From contig NZ_JARZAE010000004.1 in assembly GCF_029892095.1 (NCBI RefSeq), forward strand, positions 5,084,001-5,148,000: a stretch of DNA of 64,000 bases. Reading direction: 5' to 3'. Both the position numbers and the translations under genes were made by a program. The stretch is from Kitasatospora sp. MAP12-44 (lineage in GTDB: Bacteria > Actinomycetota > Actinomycetes > Streptomycetales > Streptomycetaceae). The notes beneath the pieces are model-generated. The model was not told the origin of the DNA. It did not search any database and saw nothing but the letters and a program-made list of their open reading frames with translations. Shown here piece by piece: positions 7,256-14,951 of the stretch; the first letter of the stretch is position 1; each line of letters begins with the position of its first letter.

Positions 7256-8221
7256 ATGGCGCCAGCCATCGAAGCTGAGAACCTGGTCAAAACATTCGGT
7301 GACGTGCGAGCCCTCGACGGCGTCAGCCTCGACGTGCCGGAGGGGACGGTGCTCGGCCTGCTCGGCCCGAACGGCGCCGGCAAGACCACCACCGTCCGGG
7401 TGCTGACCACCCTGCTGCGCCCCGACTCGGGCCGCGCCGTGGTCGCCGGGGTGGACGTGCTCAAGCACCCGAACCGGGTTCGCAGCCTGATCGGCCTGTC
7501 CGGTCAGTACGCCGCCGTCGACGAGTACCTGACGGGCCGTGAGAACCTCCAAATGGTCGGCGAGCTCTACCAGATGACCGTGCGGGACGCCAAGGCCCGG
7601 GCCCGCGAGCTGCTGGAGTGGTTCAACCTCGACGAGGCGGCCGACCGCACCGCCAAGACCTACTCCGGCGGCATGCGGCGCCGGCTCGACCTGGCCGCCG
7701 CGCTGGTCGTCCGGCCGCCGGTGATGTTCCTGGACGAGCCGACCACCGGCCTGGACCCGCGCAACCGACTTGCTCTGTGGGAGGTCATCGAGACGCTGGT
7801 CGAGCAGGGCACCACGCTGCTGCTGACCACCCAGTACCTGGAGGAGGCCGACCGCCTCGCCCACGACATCTGCGTGGTCGACCACGGCAAGGTGATCGCG
7901 CGCGGCACCGCCGACCAGCTCAAGGCGCAGATCGGCGGCGAGCGGGTCGAGGTGGTGGTGCACGACCGCGAGCTGATCGCCACCGCCGTCGAGGCGCTGA
8001 AGACCTTCGCGGTGGGTGAGCCCAGTGTGGAGAAGAACACCCGCCGGATCACCGTCCCGGTCACCGGCGGCGCCAAGGTGCTCGCCGACGTGATCCGCGA
8101 GCTGGACGGGCGCGCGATCGAGATCGATGACATCGGCCTGCGCCGACCCACCCTGGACGACGTCTTCCTGTCTCTGACCGGGCACGCCACCGCCGAAGCC
8201 GACAACGGAACGGAGGCCTGA
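7256..8221 (+). CDS. DrrA-type ABC transporter ATP-binding protein
   Basis: A 321-residue ATPase subunit of an ABC-2 exporter. It has Walker A GPNGAGKTT, a Q-loop region around LIGLSGQYAAVDEYLTGREN, signature YSGGMRRRLDLAAAL, Walker B VMFLDEPTTGLDP and the switch His position replaced by Gln in LLLTTQYLEEADRLA, which is typical of the DrrA subfamily. The C-terminal 100 residues (ERVEVVVHDREL... to RRPTLDDVFLSLTG) are the DrrA C-terminal extension. GAGGAGATGAGG lies upstream of ATG 7256. It is cotranscribed with the permease (one base between stop and start). The substrate is unknown; relatives export drugs such as daunorubicin. Expression is probably under the palindromic operator at 7150-7165. 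Confidence 0.9.
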   Translation: MAPAIEAENLVKTFGDVRALDGVSLDVPEGTVLGLLGPNGAGKTTTVRVLTTLLRPDSGRAVVAGVDVLKHPNRVRSLIGLSGQYAAVDEYLTGRENLQMVGELYQMTVRDAKARARELLEWFNLDEAADRTAKTYSGGMRRRLDLAAALVVRPPVMFLDEPTTGLDPRNRLALWEVIETLVEQGTTLLLTTQYLEEADRLAHDICVVDHGKVIARGTADQLKAQIGGERVEVVVHDRELIATAVEALKTFAVGEPSVEKNTRRITVPVTGGAKVLADVIRELDGRAIEIDDIGLRRPTLDDVFLSLTGHATAEADNGTEA

Positions 8222-8222
8222 G

Positions 8223-9086
8223 ATGACCACGTCCACCGCCACCGAGCACGCCATCGGCGGCGCGGTGCCGCGCCAGCGCCACGGGGTCGCCGCGATCCTG
8301 CACGACTCCTGGGTGGTCGCCAAGCGCAACCTGCGCCGGATGACCCGGATCCCGGAGATCGTGGTCTTCGGGTTGATGCAGCCGGTGATGTTCGTGCTGC
8401 TCTTCTCGTACGTGATGGGCGGCGCCATCCAGATCCCCGGCGCCGGGGCCAGCTCGTCGATCTACATCCAGTACCTGATGGCCGGCATCTTCGCGCAGAC
8501 CGTGACCTTCGCGGTGGCGGGCGCCTCGGCGGGCATCGCGGAGGACATGACCAAGGGGCTGGTGGACCGGTTCCGCTCGCTGCCGATGACGCGCTCGGCC
8601 GTGCTGGTCGGGCGCACCCTGGCCGACCTGGTGCAGACCGCGTTCACGCTGCTGGTGCTGGCGATGGTCGCGCTGCTGGTGGGCTGGCGGATCCACCACG
8701 GCGTCCTGGAGGCGCTCGGCGCGTTCGGACTGCTCCTGCTGCTCGGCTACGCGTTCTCCTGGATCGGCGCGCTGATCGGCCTGTCGGTGCGCAGTCCCGA
8801 GGCGGCCACCTCGGCCGGGCTGATCTGGCTCTTCCCGCTGACCTTCATCTCCAACGCGTTCGTGCCGATCAGCAAGATGCCGGGTTGGCTGCAGCCGATC
8901 GCCTACTGGAACCCGTTCAGCGCGACGGTGCAGGCCTGCCGCAACCTGTTCGGCAACCAGGTCGGGCCGGTGGACTCAGCCTGGCCGATGCAGCACGCGA
9001 TCGGCGTGTCGATCGGGTCCTCGCTGGTGGTGCTGGCGGTGTTCTCCTGGCTGTCGGTGCGCAAGTACCGCTCCGCGGTCGGATAG
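8223..9086 (+). CDS. DrrB-type ABC-2 transporter permease
   Basis: A 287-residue integral membrane protein with about six hydrophobic segments (for example VVFGLMQPVMFVLLFSYVMG, LLLLLGYAFSWIGALIGL and the C-terminal SIGSSLVVLAVFSWLSV). The ABC-2 signature region ATSAGLIWLFPLTFISNAFVP is well preserved. It follows the ATPase gene with one intervening base, so the two form an exporter operon. The last 20 bases of the gene are nearly repeated 26 bases downstream (9094-9113), a small tandem duplication across the stop codon. A hairpin at 9114-9152 ends the operon. Confidence 0.9.
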   Translation: MTTSTATEHAIGGAVPRQRHGVAAILHDSWVVAKRNLRRMTRIPEIVVFGLMQPVMFVLLFSYVMGGAIQIPGAGASSSIYIQYLMAGIFAQTVTFAVAGASAGIAEDMTKGLVDRFRSLPMTRSAVLVGRTLADLVQTAFTLLVLAMVALLVGWRIHHGVLEALGAFGLLLLLGYAFSWIGALIGLSVRSPEAATSAGLIWLFPLTFISNAFVPISKMPGWLQPIAYWNPFSATVQACRNLFGNQVGPVDSAWPMQHAIGVSIGSSLVVLAVFSWLSVRKYRSAVG

Positions 9087-9113
9087 CTGGGGTCCGCTCT
9101 GCGGTCGGATAGC
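9068..9113. repeat. Imperfect tandem duplication across the permease stop
   Basis: The 20-base unit at 9068-9087 recurs at 9094-9113 with one mismatch (C to T) and a 26-base period. The second copy lies outside the gene. Confidence 0.7.
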
Positions 9114-9152
9114 CGTCGGGCCCCGGATCTCAGTGAGGTCCGGGGCCCGACG
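9114..9152. terminator. Bidirectional terminator between DrrB-like gene and greA
   Basis: Perfect 14-bp stem (9114-9127 with 9139-9152) and an 11-base loop, located between two convergent genes. Confidence 0.8.
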
Positions 9153-9170
9153 CGCAGGTGCAGGGAGGGG

Positions 9171-9671
9171 TCAGCCCACGTACGGCTTGACCTCGAGGAT
9201 CCGCACGCCGGCCTTCTTGCCGTTCGGCAGCTCGTACGTGGCGTCGTCGCCGATCTGCTTGCCGTCGATCGCCCGGCCGAGCGGCGACTGCGGCGAGTAG
9301 ACGTCCAGCTCGTCGTCGCCGGCGACCTCGCGGGAGCCGAGCAGGAAGGACATGGTGTCGTCCGGGTCGCCGTCGAAGGCGACGGTGACGACCATGCCGG
9401 GGGCGACCACGCCGGAGTCCTCGGGGGCCTCGCCGACCTTGGCGCGCTCCAGGAGCTGGTTGAGCTGGCGGATCCGCAGCTCCTGCTTGCCCTGCTCCTC
9501 CTTGGCGGCGTGGTAGCCGGCGTTCTCCTTCAGGTCGCCCTCTTCGCGCGCCGCCTCGATCTTCTGGGCGATCTCGACGCGCCAGGGACCGGTCAGGTAC
9601 TCCAGCTCGGCCTTGAGCTTGTCGTAGCCGGACTGAGTGAGCCAGGTCACGTTTTCGCTGGTCTGGGTCAC
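9171..9671 (-). CDS. greA: Transcription elongation factor GreA
   Basis: A 166-residue factor that enters the RNA polymerase secondary channel and stimulates cleavage of backtracked transcripts. The N-terminal coiled coil (residues 12-80) carries REEGDLKENAGYHAAKEEQG, with the acidic Asp/Glu pair at the hairpin tip. The C-terminal FKBP-like domain includes SPLGRAIDGKQIGDDATYELPNG, the GreA hallmark. Length is normal for the family. The roughly 200 bases upstream (9672-9870) are non-coding and must hold its promoter. Confidence 0.95.
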   Translation of the reverse strand: MTQTSENVTWLTQSGYDKLKAELEYLTGPWRVEIAQKIEAAREEGDLKENAGYHAAKEEQGKQELRIRQLNQLLERAKVGEAPEDSGVVAPGMVVTVAFDGDPDDTMSFLLGSREVAGDDELDVYSPQSPLGRAIDGKQIGDDATYELPNGKKAGVRILEVKPYVG

Positions 9672-9870
9672 AGGTGCTCCTCGTCGGTGCTGGGGCTGTG
9701 CTGAGGGTTTTGTCAGCAGGAGTGGTCAGGGTCGTGCGATGGGCGAAACCACGAGCCTAACAATGTCCGGTCGCCGACGGGAGGGTCGTTGACGCGGCGT
9801 TGTCGCCCGGCATGCCGGGGGATACCCGCTGGACGGCCTGCTCAGGCGGCCGATGGTCCATCAGGACGGG

Positions 9871-10284
9871 TTACTTCGTCGGCGTACAACTCAGTAGCTC
9901 GCCGGTGGTCCCGCGCGCGGTGGTGCGGATCGTCACCACCTGCTGGAAGGCGGTGCCGTGCGACGGGATGTCCACGTCGGTCTGGCCGACCACCGTCCCG
10001 TCCGGGGACTGCGAGCGGAGCGTGCAGGTGCCGCTGGTACCGGAGTCCTTGTTGATCGCGAGCTCGACCTGCACCTGGCTGTCCGAGACCACCTGGAACG
10101 CGATCACGGTGCCGTTCAGCTTGGACTGCTGCAGCAGGTAGGAGCCGCCCAGCCAGGCGATCAGGCCCAGGATGACCACGGCGAGGCCCGCGCCGACGAA
10201 CTTCAGCCGACGGTCGGCCTGGTCGCCGGTGGTGCCGTACCGGCCTTCGGGGACGCCGGTCGGGGCCGTCGTGGTGCCGCTCAT
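9871..10284 (-). CDS. DUF4307-type single-pass membrane protein
   Basis: A 137-residue protein: a roughly 28-residue cytoplasmic N-terminus, one transmembrane helix (about 29-50, GAGLAVVILGLIAWLGGSYLL), then an extracytoplasmic beta-rich domain (LNGTVIAFQVVSDSQVQVELAIN... RTTARGTTGELLSCTPTK) with two cysteines that could pair. It matches my recollection of the actinobacterial DUF4307 family, usually found beside mca. It is divergent from mca, with about 118 bases between the starts. Function unknown; the neighbourhood hints at envelope or thiol homeostasis, which is inference. Confidence 0.75.
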   Translation of the reverse strand: MSGTTTAPTGVPEGRYGTTGDQADRRLKFVGAGLAVVILGLIAWLGGSYLLQQSKLNGTVIAFQVVSDSQVQVELAINKDSGTSGTCTLRSQSPDGTVVGQTDVDIPSHGTAFQQVVTIRTTARGTTGELLSCTPTK

Positions 10285-10402
10285 GGCTGGATCAGTCCTT
10301 CCCGGAAGGCCCTCGGGTGGTGCGCGGGAATGCTCGGGTCCTCCAGTCCGTCACTATAGGGGGAACGATGCTGAGCCGGACATTCCCGGAAGGAACCAGG
10401 CG

Positions 10403-11299
10403 TTGACTGAGCAGTTGCGGCTGATGGCGGTGCATGCGCACCCGGACGACGAGTCCAGCAAGGGTGCGGCCACCATGGCCATGTATGTCGCCCAGGGCGT
10501 GGAGGTGCTGGTTGCGACCTGCACCGGCGGGGAGCGCGGCTCTGTGCTCAATCCGAAGCTCCAGGGGGACCCGTACATCGAGGAGAACATCCACGAGGTG
10601 CGAAGCAAGGAGATGGACGCGGCCCGCGAGATCCTCGGGGTCGAGCAGGCCTGGCTGGGATTCGTCGACTCGGGGCTGCCCGAGGGCGATCCGCTGCCGC
10701 CGCTCCCGGAGGGCTGCTTCGCCCTGCAGGACGTCGAGACGGCGGCCGAGCCGCTGGTCCGGTTGATCCGCGAGTTCAAGCCCCAGGTGATCACCACCTA
10801 CGACGAGAACGGCGGTTACCCGCACCCTGACCACATCATGACCCACAAGATCACCATGCGGGCCTTCGACGCCGCGGGTGACCCGGACGCCTACCCCGAG
10901 GCGGGTGAGCCGTGGCAGCCGCTGAAGCTGTACTACAACCACGGCTTCCCGATGGGCCGGATCCGCGCCCTGCACGCCTACCTCACCGAGCACGGCTTCG
11001 ACTCCCCGTACGGCGAGTGGATCGCCGGCTGGGAGAAGAGCGGGCGCAAGGATCGCGAGATCACCACGCGGGTGCACTCCGCCGACTGGTTCGAGACCCG
11101 GGACCGGGCGCTGATCGCGCACGCCACCCAGATCGACCCGGACGGCCCGTGGTTCCGCGTGCCGCTGGACGTCCAGCGGGAGGTCTGGCCGACCGAGGAC
11201 TACGAGCTGGCGCGTTCGCTGGTCGACACCGACCTGCCCGAGGACGACCTGTTCGCGGGCCTGCGGGCGAGCAGCCTGGCGAGCGAGTCCGCCAAGTAG
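10403..11299 (+). CDS. mca: Mycothiol S-conjugate amidase Mca
   Basis: A 298-residue zinc amidase that cleaves mycothiol conjugates of electrophiles and antibiotics, releasing a mercapturic acid for export. The metal-binding HPDDE motif lies in LMAVHAHPDDESSKGA near the N-terminus, and the third metal ligand is in GGYPHPDHIMTH. The inferred start is TTG at 10403: it immediately precedes TEQLRLMAVHAHPDDE, where this family normally begins, and AAGGA lies upstream. The much longer open frame back to 10172 crosses into the divergent DUF4307 gene and is rejected. Full-length compared with the family. It is diagnostic of a mycothiol-producing actinobacterium. Confidence 0.92.
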   Translation: MTEQLRLMAVHAHPDDESSKGAATMAMYVAQGVEVLVATCTGGERGSVLNPKLQGDPYIEENIHEVRSKEMDAAREILGVEQAWLGFVDSGLPEGDPLPPLPEGCFALQDVETAAEPLVRLIREFKPQVITTYDENGGYPHPDHIMTHKITMRAFDAAGDPDAYPEAGEPWQPLKLYYNHGFPMGRIRALHAYLTEHGFDSPYGEWIAGWEKSGRKDREITTRVHSADWFETRDRALIAHATQIDPDGPWFRVPLDVQREVWPTEDYELARSLVDTDLPEDDLFAGLRASSLASESAK

Positions 11300-11411
11300 C
11301 ACTGGCACAAGTAGCACCAGTAGGGGCGCGAAAGCCGAGGTCGGCGAGGGTTTCGGCCGACACGCCCACCCCGGTGGCCCGGCTCCAGATGAGTCGGGTC
11401 ACCATGGGGGG

Positions 11412-11606
11412 ATGAGCACCTCTGCGACCATGACCCACCTCGCCGCTGCCGCGGTGCTGAACAACGACGACAAGGTGACGCCCGGCCTGCTGGGCTTCGT
11501 CGTCTTCGCCGCGCTCGGCGTGGCCACCTGGTTCCTGCTGAAGTCGATGAACGCGCGGATGAAGCGCGTGGACTTCGTCGAGGAGCCGGAAGTCACCAAG
11601 GAGTAG
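11412..11606 (+). CDS. Small single-pass membrane protein
   Basis: A 64-residue protein with one transmembrane helix (about residues 24-43, GLLGFVVFAALGVATWFLL) followed by a basic then acidic tail (KSMNARMKRVDFVEEPEVTKE). Its position just downstream of mca and the regular codon usage support it as real. No function can be assigned. A 16-bp hairpin follows. Confidence 0.7.
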   Translation: MSTSATMTHLAAAAVLNNDDKVTPGLLGFVVFAALGVATWFLLKSMNARMKRVDFVEEPEVTKE

Positions 11607-11638
11607 TAGCCCCGGCTGATCGGGGGCTGGCACGCAGG

Positions 11639-11675
11639 AAGGGGCCCGGGCCGGCGAACCGGCTCGGGCCCCTTT
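11639..11675. terminator. Bidirectional terminator
   Basis: 16-bp stem with one G-T pair (11639-11654 with 11659-11674), loop CGAA, ending in CCCCTTT. It separates the housekeeping block from the accessory cluster on the other strand. Confidence 0.8.
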
Positions 11676-11708
11676 GGCGTTTCCATGGGACCGGCAGTGC
11701 GGGCAGGG

Positions 11709-12422
11709 TCAGGCGATCGACCCGCCGCCGTCGACGAAGACCGTCGTGCCGGTGCTGTAGCCGTTGCCGGCCAGGTAGAGGATCGCCTCGGCGACGTCCT
11801 CGGGCCGGCCCACCCGGCCGACCGGGAGCCGCTGGGCGGCGCCCTCGTACATGGTCTCGCGGTTGGCCTCGGCCAGCCCGTCCCAGAGCGGGCTCTTGAT
11901 CAGGCCGGGGGAGACCGCGTTGACCCTGATCGGCGCGTACTCCAGGGCCAGGCCGCGGGCCAGCGCCTCCAGCGCCGCGTTGATGGCGCTCTGCAGGGCG
12001 GAGGCCCGGCTCGGCCGGACCGAGAGGTAGCCGGAGACCAGGGTCAGCGAGCCGCCCGAGCGGATCGAGACCTTGCGGCTGATCCGGTAGGCGCCCCAGA
12101 ACTTGCTGTCCATCGCCGCGTAGGCGTCGTCCAGCGGCAGGGTGTCGGCCCGGCCGGTGGGGGTCACCCCGGCCGAGACCACCACGTGGTCGAACGCGCC
12201 CGCCGCCTCCAGGAACCGCTCGACCTCCTCGTCGTCGCGGATGTCCAGGGTGCGACCCTGGGCGCGGTCGCCGAGCGACTTCAGCGCCTCGTCGATCTTC
12301 TGCTGGGACCGCGACACCACGGTGACCGCGGCGCCCGCCGCGGCGAAGCCCGCCGCCGTCGCCAGGCCCACGCCGGAGGTTCCTCCGACCACCAGGACCC
12401 GCTGTCCTTCGAACGCGTTCAC
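11709..12422 (-). CDS. Short-chain dehydrogenase/reductase-like protein lacking YxxxK
   Basis: A 237-residue Rossmann-fold protein. The GTG at 12422 is chosen because AGGAGAAGG lies directly before it; the upstream ATG at 12437 overlaps that ribosome binding site. The NAD(P) motif GGTSGVG is intact, followed by VVSAGV and the C-terminal VNAVSPG and DGGGS motifs. The catalytic segment reads SGYLSVRPSRASALQSAINAALEAL: the serine strand is kept, but the Tyr and Lys of YxxxK appear as Ala and Gln. It therefore cannot use the classical SDR mechanism and may isomerise, bind, or use another acid. First gene downstream of the tautomerase-like gene on the minus strand. Confidence 0.8.
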   Translation of the reverse strand: MNAFEGQRVLVVGGTSGVGLATAAGFAAAGAAVTVVSRSQQKIDEALKSLGDRAQGRTLDIRDDEEVERFLEAAGAFDHVVVSAGVTPTGRADTLPLDDAYAAMDSKFWGAYRISRKVSIRSGGSLTLVSGYLSVRPSRASALQSAINAALEALARGLALEYAPIRVNAVSPGLIKSPLWDGLAEANRETMYEGAAQRLPVGRVGRPEDVAEAILYLAGNGYSTGTTVFVDGGGSIA

Positions 12423-12459
12423 TTGCCTTCTCCTCATATCGTCGATCGGACGGGGGCGG

Positions 12460-12882
12460 TCACACGGACACGGGGACCGGTATGGGGACGGGGGCGGCGG
12501 CGCGCGCGGCTGCTGGGCGCTCGGAGCGGGCGCGCGCGAAGCTCTTCCGGTCGAGTTCGGTGATCTGCACCGAGATGTCGCAGGCGACCTCGTCCATGGT
12601 GCGTTGGAAGTGCTCGGTGAGCACGCGCAGGGCCGCCCGGCTGATCCGCCCCCGCAGCTCGTCGGACTTGCCGGCGAAGGTGCGGATGTCCAGGTTCACA
12701 AAGGCCTGCTCGTACGTTCCGTCGCCGATGAAGTAGTCGTTCATCCGGACGGCGCGACTCTTGAAGTCCTGCACCCGGAACTCGCCCGCGGTCGCCAGCA
12801 GCGCGTGCAGTTCGACGAACAGGCCCGGGACGTCGAGGTCTTCACGGACGTTGCCGGAGTATTCGAGCATCACATGCGGCAT
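12460..12882 (-). CDS. 5-carboxymethyl-2-hydroxymuconate isomerase-like tautomerase
   Basis: A 140-residue tautomerase-superfamily protein of the CHMI (HpaF) type. It begins MPHVMLEYSGNV: after removal of Met, Pro would be the catalytic N-terminal residue. The RVQDFKSRAVRMNDYFIGDG and FVNLDIRTFAGKSDELR segments fit the family. The last 20 or so residues are an Ala/Pro/Val tail not expected in CHMI. In this cluster it probably tautomerises a ketone/enol intermediate; together with the FAH-fold protein at 16196 it recalls homoprotocatechuate meta-cleavage enzymes, but no ring-cleaving dioxygenase is present. Confidence 0.75.
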   Translation of the reverse strand: MPHVMLEYSGNVREDLDVPGLFVELHALLATAGEFRVQDFKSRAVRMNDYFIGDGTYEQAFVNLDIRTFAGKSDELRGRISRAALRVLTEHFQRTMDEVACDISVQITELDRKSFARARSERPAAARAAAPVPIPVPVSV

Positions 12883-12903
12883 GGGGTACTTCCTTGTCTG
12901 TCG

Positions 12904-14358
12904 TCACTTCGTGGACAGGCCGGCGCATTCGGCGACAGCCGGCACCGGCTTGACGGGCTCCCGGACCGCGGGGGCGGCCACGGGACGGATCCGCTGGATT
13001 CCCACGGCGCTCAGCAGCGCACCGAGGACCAGCACGGCGGTTGCCGCGATCAGGGCGTAGCGCAGTCCGGTCAGGAAGCCGGCGCCGGCGACGTGGCCGA
13101 CCAGCAGCCCCATCGTCGCGACGCCGATCAGTCCGCCGAGCTGGCGTGAGGCGTTCAGCACGCCGGAGGCGATGCCGATGTTCCCCTGCTCCACCGCCGA
13201 CAGCATGGCGTTGGTCATCGCGGGCACCACCAGGCCGATACCGGCGCCGGCGACCAGCAGTTGGAGGGCGATGGAGAGGTAGGAGGCGGAGCCGACGGCC
13301 GGCAGCATCGTGAGGTAGCCGAGTGCGGCCAGCAGGCTGCCGGAGATCAGCACCGGGCGGGCACCGTGGCGCTTGGTGAGCCGACCGGAGACCAGGTTCG
13401 CGATCATGATGGTGGCGGTCATCGGCAGGAAGGCCAGGCCGGCCCGGATCGGGGTGTAGTGCCAGACGCTCTGGAAGAAGAGGCTGAAGATGAAGATCAG
13501 GCCGTAGAAGGAGAAGTTGACGGAGACTCCGATCAGCGAGGAGGCCGTGAACGCCTTGTTGCGGAAGAGCTTCAGCGGCAGCATCGGGTCCGCGCTGCGG
13601 CCCTCGACCACGATGAAGCCCGCCACCGAGAGCACGAAGACCGCGAAGCAGGCCAGCACCAGGGGTGCCGTCCAGCCCAGGCCGTTGGCCTCGATGATGG
13701 CGGCCGTCAGGGTGCCGAGGCCGACCACCGCGAGCGCCTGGCCGGGGAGGTCGAAGGAGCGGGCCGCGCCGGTACGGGGCTTGGGGGCGGGCGCGTTGGC
13801 GCCGATCAGCCAGATGCCGGCCACCGCGATCGGCACGTTCACGAAGAAGATCGACTGCCAGCCGAGCTGCGAGATCAGGATCCCGCCGACCACGGGACCG
13901 AGCGCCAGCGAGAGGCCGCCGGCCGCTGCCCAGAGGCTGACCGCCTTGCCGCGTTCGGCCGGCACCGGGAAGGCCTGGTTCACCAGCGCGAGCGAGGACG
14001 GCACGATCAGCGCCGCGCCGACCCCCTGCACGATCCGCGCGATGATCAGCATCACCAGGGTGTCCGAGGCGCCGCAGGCGAAGGAGGCCAACGCGAAGAC
14101 CGCGAAGCCGAGTTGGAAGATCCGCTTGAGGTCGAAGCGGTCGCCGAAGGCGCCGGCGGTGAGCAGGAAGGCGGCGAAGGTGAGGGTGTAGCCGTTGATC
14201 ACCCACTCCAGGCCGGAGATGCTGCCGCCGAGGTCGCGGCGCAGCGCGTCGGTCGCCACATTGACGACGCTGACGTCCAGGATGACGACGACGAAGCCGA
14301 GGCAGGCTGCGAGTAGCGTCAACTTACGCTTCATGGCAGGGAGTTCGTTTTCAGACAT
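12904..14358 (-). CDS. MFS drug exporter, DHA2 (14-TM) family
   Basis: A 484-residue membrane transporter with about 14 hydrophobic segments. Motif LDVSVVNVATDALRRDLGG in TM1, GAFGDRFDLKRIF in the first cytoplasmic loop (motif A) and GPVVGGILISQLGWQSIFFVNVP (motif C, proton antiporter) define the DHA2 group. Start ATG 14358 gives the normal N-terminus; the upstream open frame is low-complexity. It probably exports the product of the surrounding cluster or confers resistance. The divergent ArsR-type gene at 14598 likely controls it through the 240-base shared region. Confidence 0.88.
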   Translation of the reverse strand: MSENELPAMKRKLTLLAACLGFVVVILDVSVVNVATDALRRDLGGSISGLEWVINGYTLTFAAFLLTAGAFGDRFDLKRIFQLGFAVFALASFACGASDTLVMLIIARIVQGVGAALIVPSSLALVNQAFPVPAERGKAVSLWAAAGGLSLALGPVVGGILISQLGWQSIFFVNVPIAVAGIWLIGANAPAPKPRTGAARSFDLPGQALAVVGLGTLTAAIIEANGLGWTAPLVLACFAVFVLSVAGFIVVEGRSADPMLPLKLFRNKAFTASSLIGVSVNFSFYGLIFIFSLFFQSVWHYTPIRAGLAFLPMTATIMIANLVSGRLTKRHGARPVLISGSLLAALGYLTMLPAVGSASYLSIALQLLVAGAGIGLVVPAMTNAMLSAVEQGNIGIASGVLNASRQLGGLIGVATMGLLVGHVAGAGFLTGLRYALIAATAVLVLGALLSAVGIQRIRPVAAPAVREPVKPVPAVAECAGLSTK

Positions 14359-14597
14359 GGGGACCCTACATTTCGTGTCGAGCAGGGAGGCCGGCGAGAA
14401 GCCGCTGGAACCCCGCGGCCCGATCGCGGGCGCGATGGCGGGCGCGATGGCGGGCGCGGTAAAGGGCTCCCCGCGGGGTAGGCTGTTCGATGAAGCGCGA
14501 ACAGTTAGAGTGTATGACAATCGTCGAACACTTAGCAATGCACTGAGCACTGCACTGAGCAATGAAGACTGAGCAATCCGTCATCAGGGAGGCCGAC
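14359..14597. promoter_or_regulatory. Divergent control region with short direct repeats
   Basis: Between the MFS exporter and the ArsR-type regulator. The unit ATGGCGGGCGCG occurs at 14435-14446 and 14447-14458, with a close third copy at 14423-14434. A second set built on TGCACTGAGCA lies at about 14538-14575. A/T-rich sequence with AGTGT (14509) and ACACT (14528) facing each other is a weak candidate operator for the ArsR protein. Confidence 0.4.
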
Positions 14598-14942
14598 ATG
14601 ACCATCGACCCGCCCGCCGCGACGCCGCGGCACCGGACCCCGCCGGAGCACGCCGTGCTGGACGAGGTGACGCTGGAGGCCGCGCTCGCGGCGCTGGCCG
14701 ACCCGGTCCGGCTCACCCTGGTGCGCGAGGTGGCCTCGGCCCAGGACTGGGAGCGGTCCTGCGGCAGCTTCGACGTCCCGGTCCGCAAGGCGGCGCTGAG
14801 CCACCATTTCGCGGTGCTGCGCGCCGCCGGGCTGATCGAGCAGCGCGACGCCGGGCCGCGGAGGTTCAACCGGCTGCGGCGCGCCGAGTTCGACGAGCGC
14901 TTCCCGGGGCTGCTGGACGCCGTGCTGCGGGCCCAGGAGTAG
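14598..14942 (+). CDS. ArsR/HTH_20-type transcriptional regulator
   Basis: A 114-residue winged-helix protein. ALAALADPVRLTLVREVA is the usual start of the ArsR fold, and VRKAALSHHFAVLRAAGLIEQRDAGPRRFNRL contains the recognition helix and wing. No cysteine pair of metal-sensing ArsR proteins is visible (one Cys, in ERSCGSF), so a small-molecule or structural signal is more likely. ATG 14598 has GGGAGG just upstream; a further in-frame ATG lies at 14562. It is divergent from the MFS exporter and ends 9 bases from the convergent acyltransferase gene. Likely local repressor of the exporter; inference from position. Confidence 0.8.
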   Translation: MTIDPPAATPRHRTPPEHAVLDEVTLEAALAALADPVRLTLVREVASAQDWERSCGSFDVPVRKAALSHHFAVLRAAGLIEQRDAGPRRFNRLRRAEFDERFPGLLDAVLRAQE

Positions 14943-14951
14943 CGGGGGCGC

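Noticed and set aside
5810-8428. An 872-residue antisense open frame over ilvA and the ABC transporter genes
   Set aside because: It overlaps three well-supported genes and shows only low-complexity sequence; an artefact of high GC.
10172-10402. Longer mca gene starting at 10172
   Set aside because: It would overlap the divergent DUF4307 gene, and the conserved family N-terminus begins right after TTG 10403.
14423-14458. Short repeats considered as a CRISPR-like array
   Set aside because: Units are 12 bases, contiguous and without spacers; no cas genes nearby.
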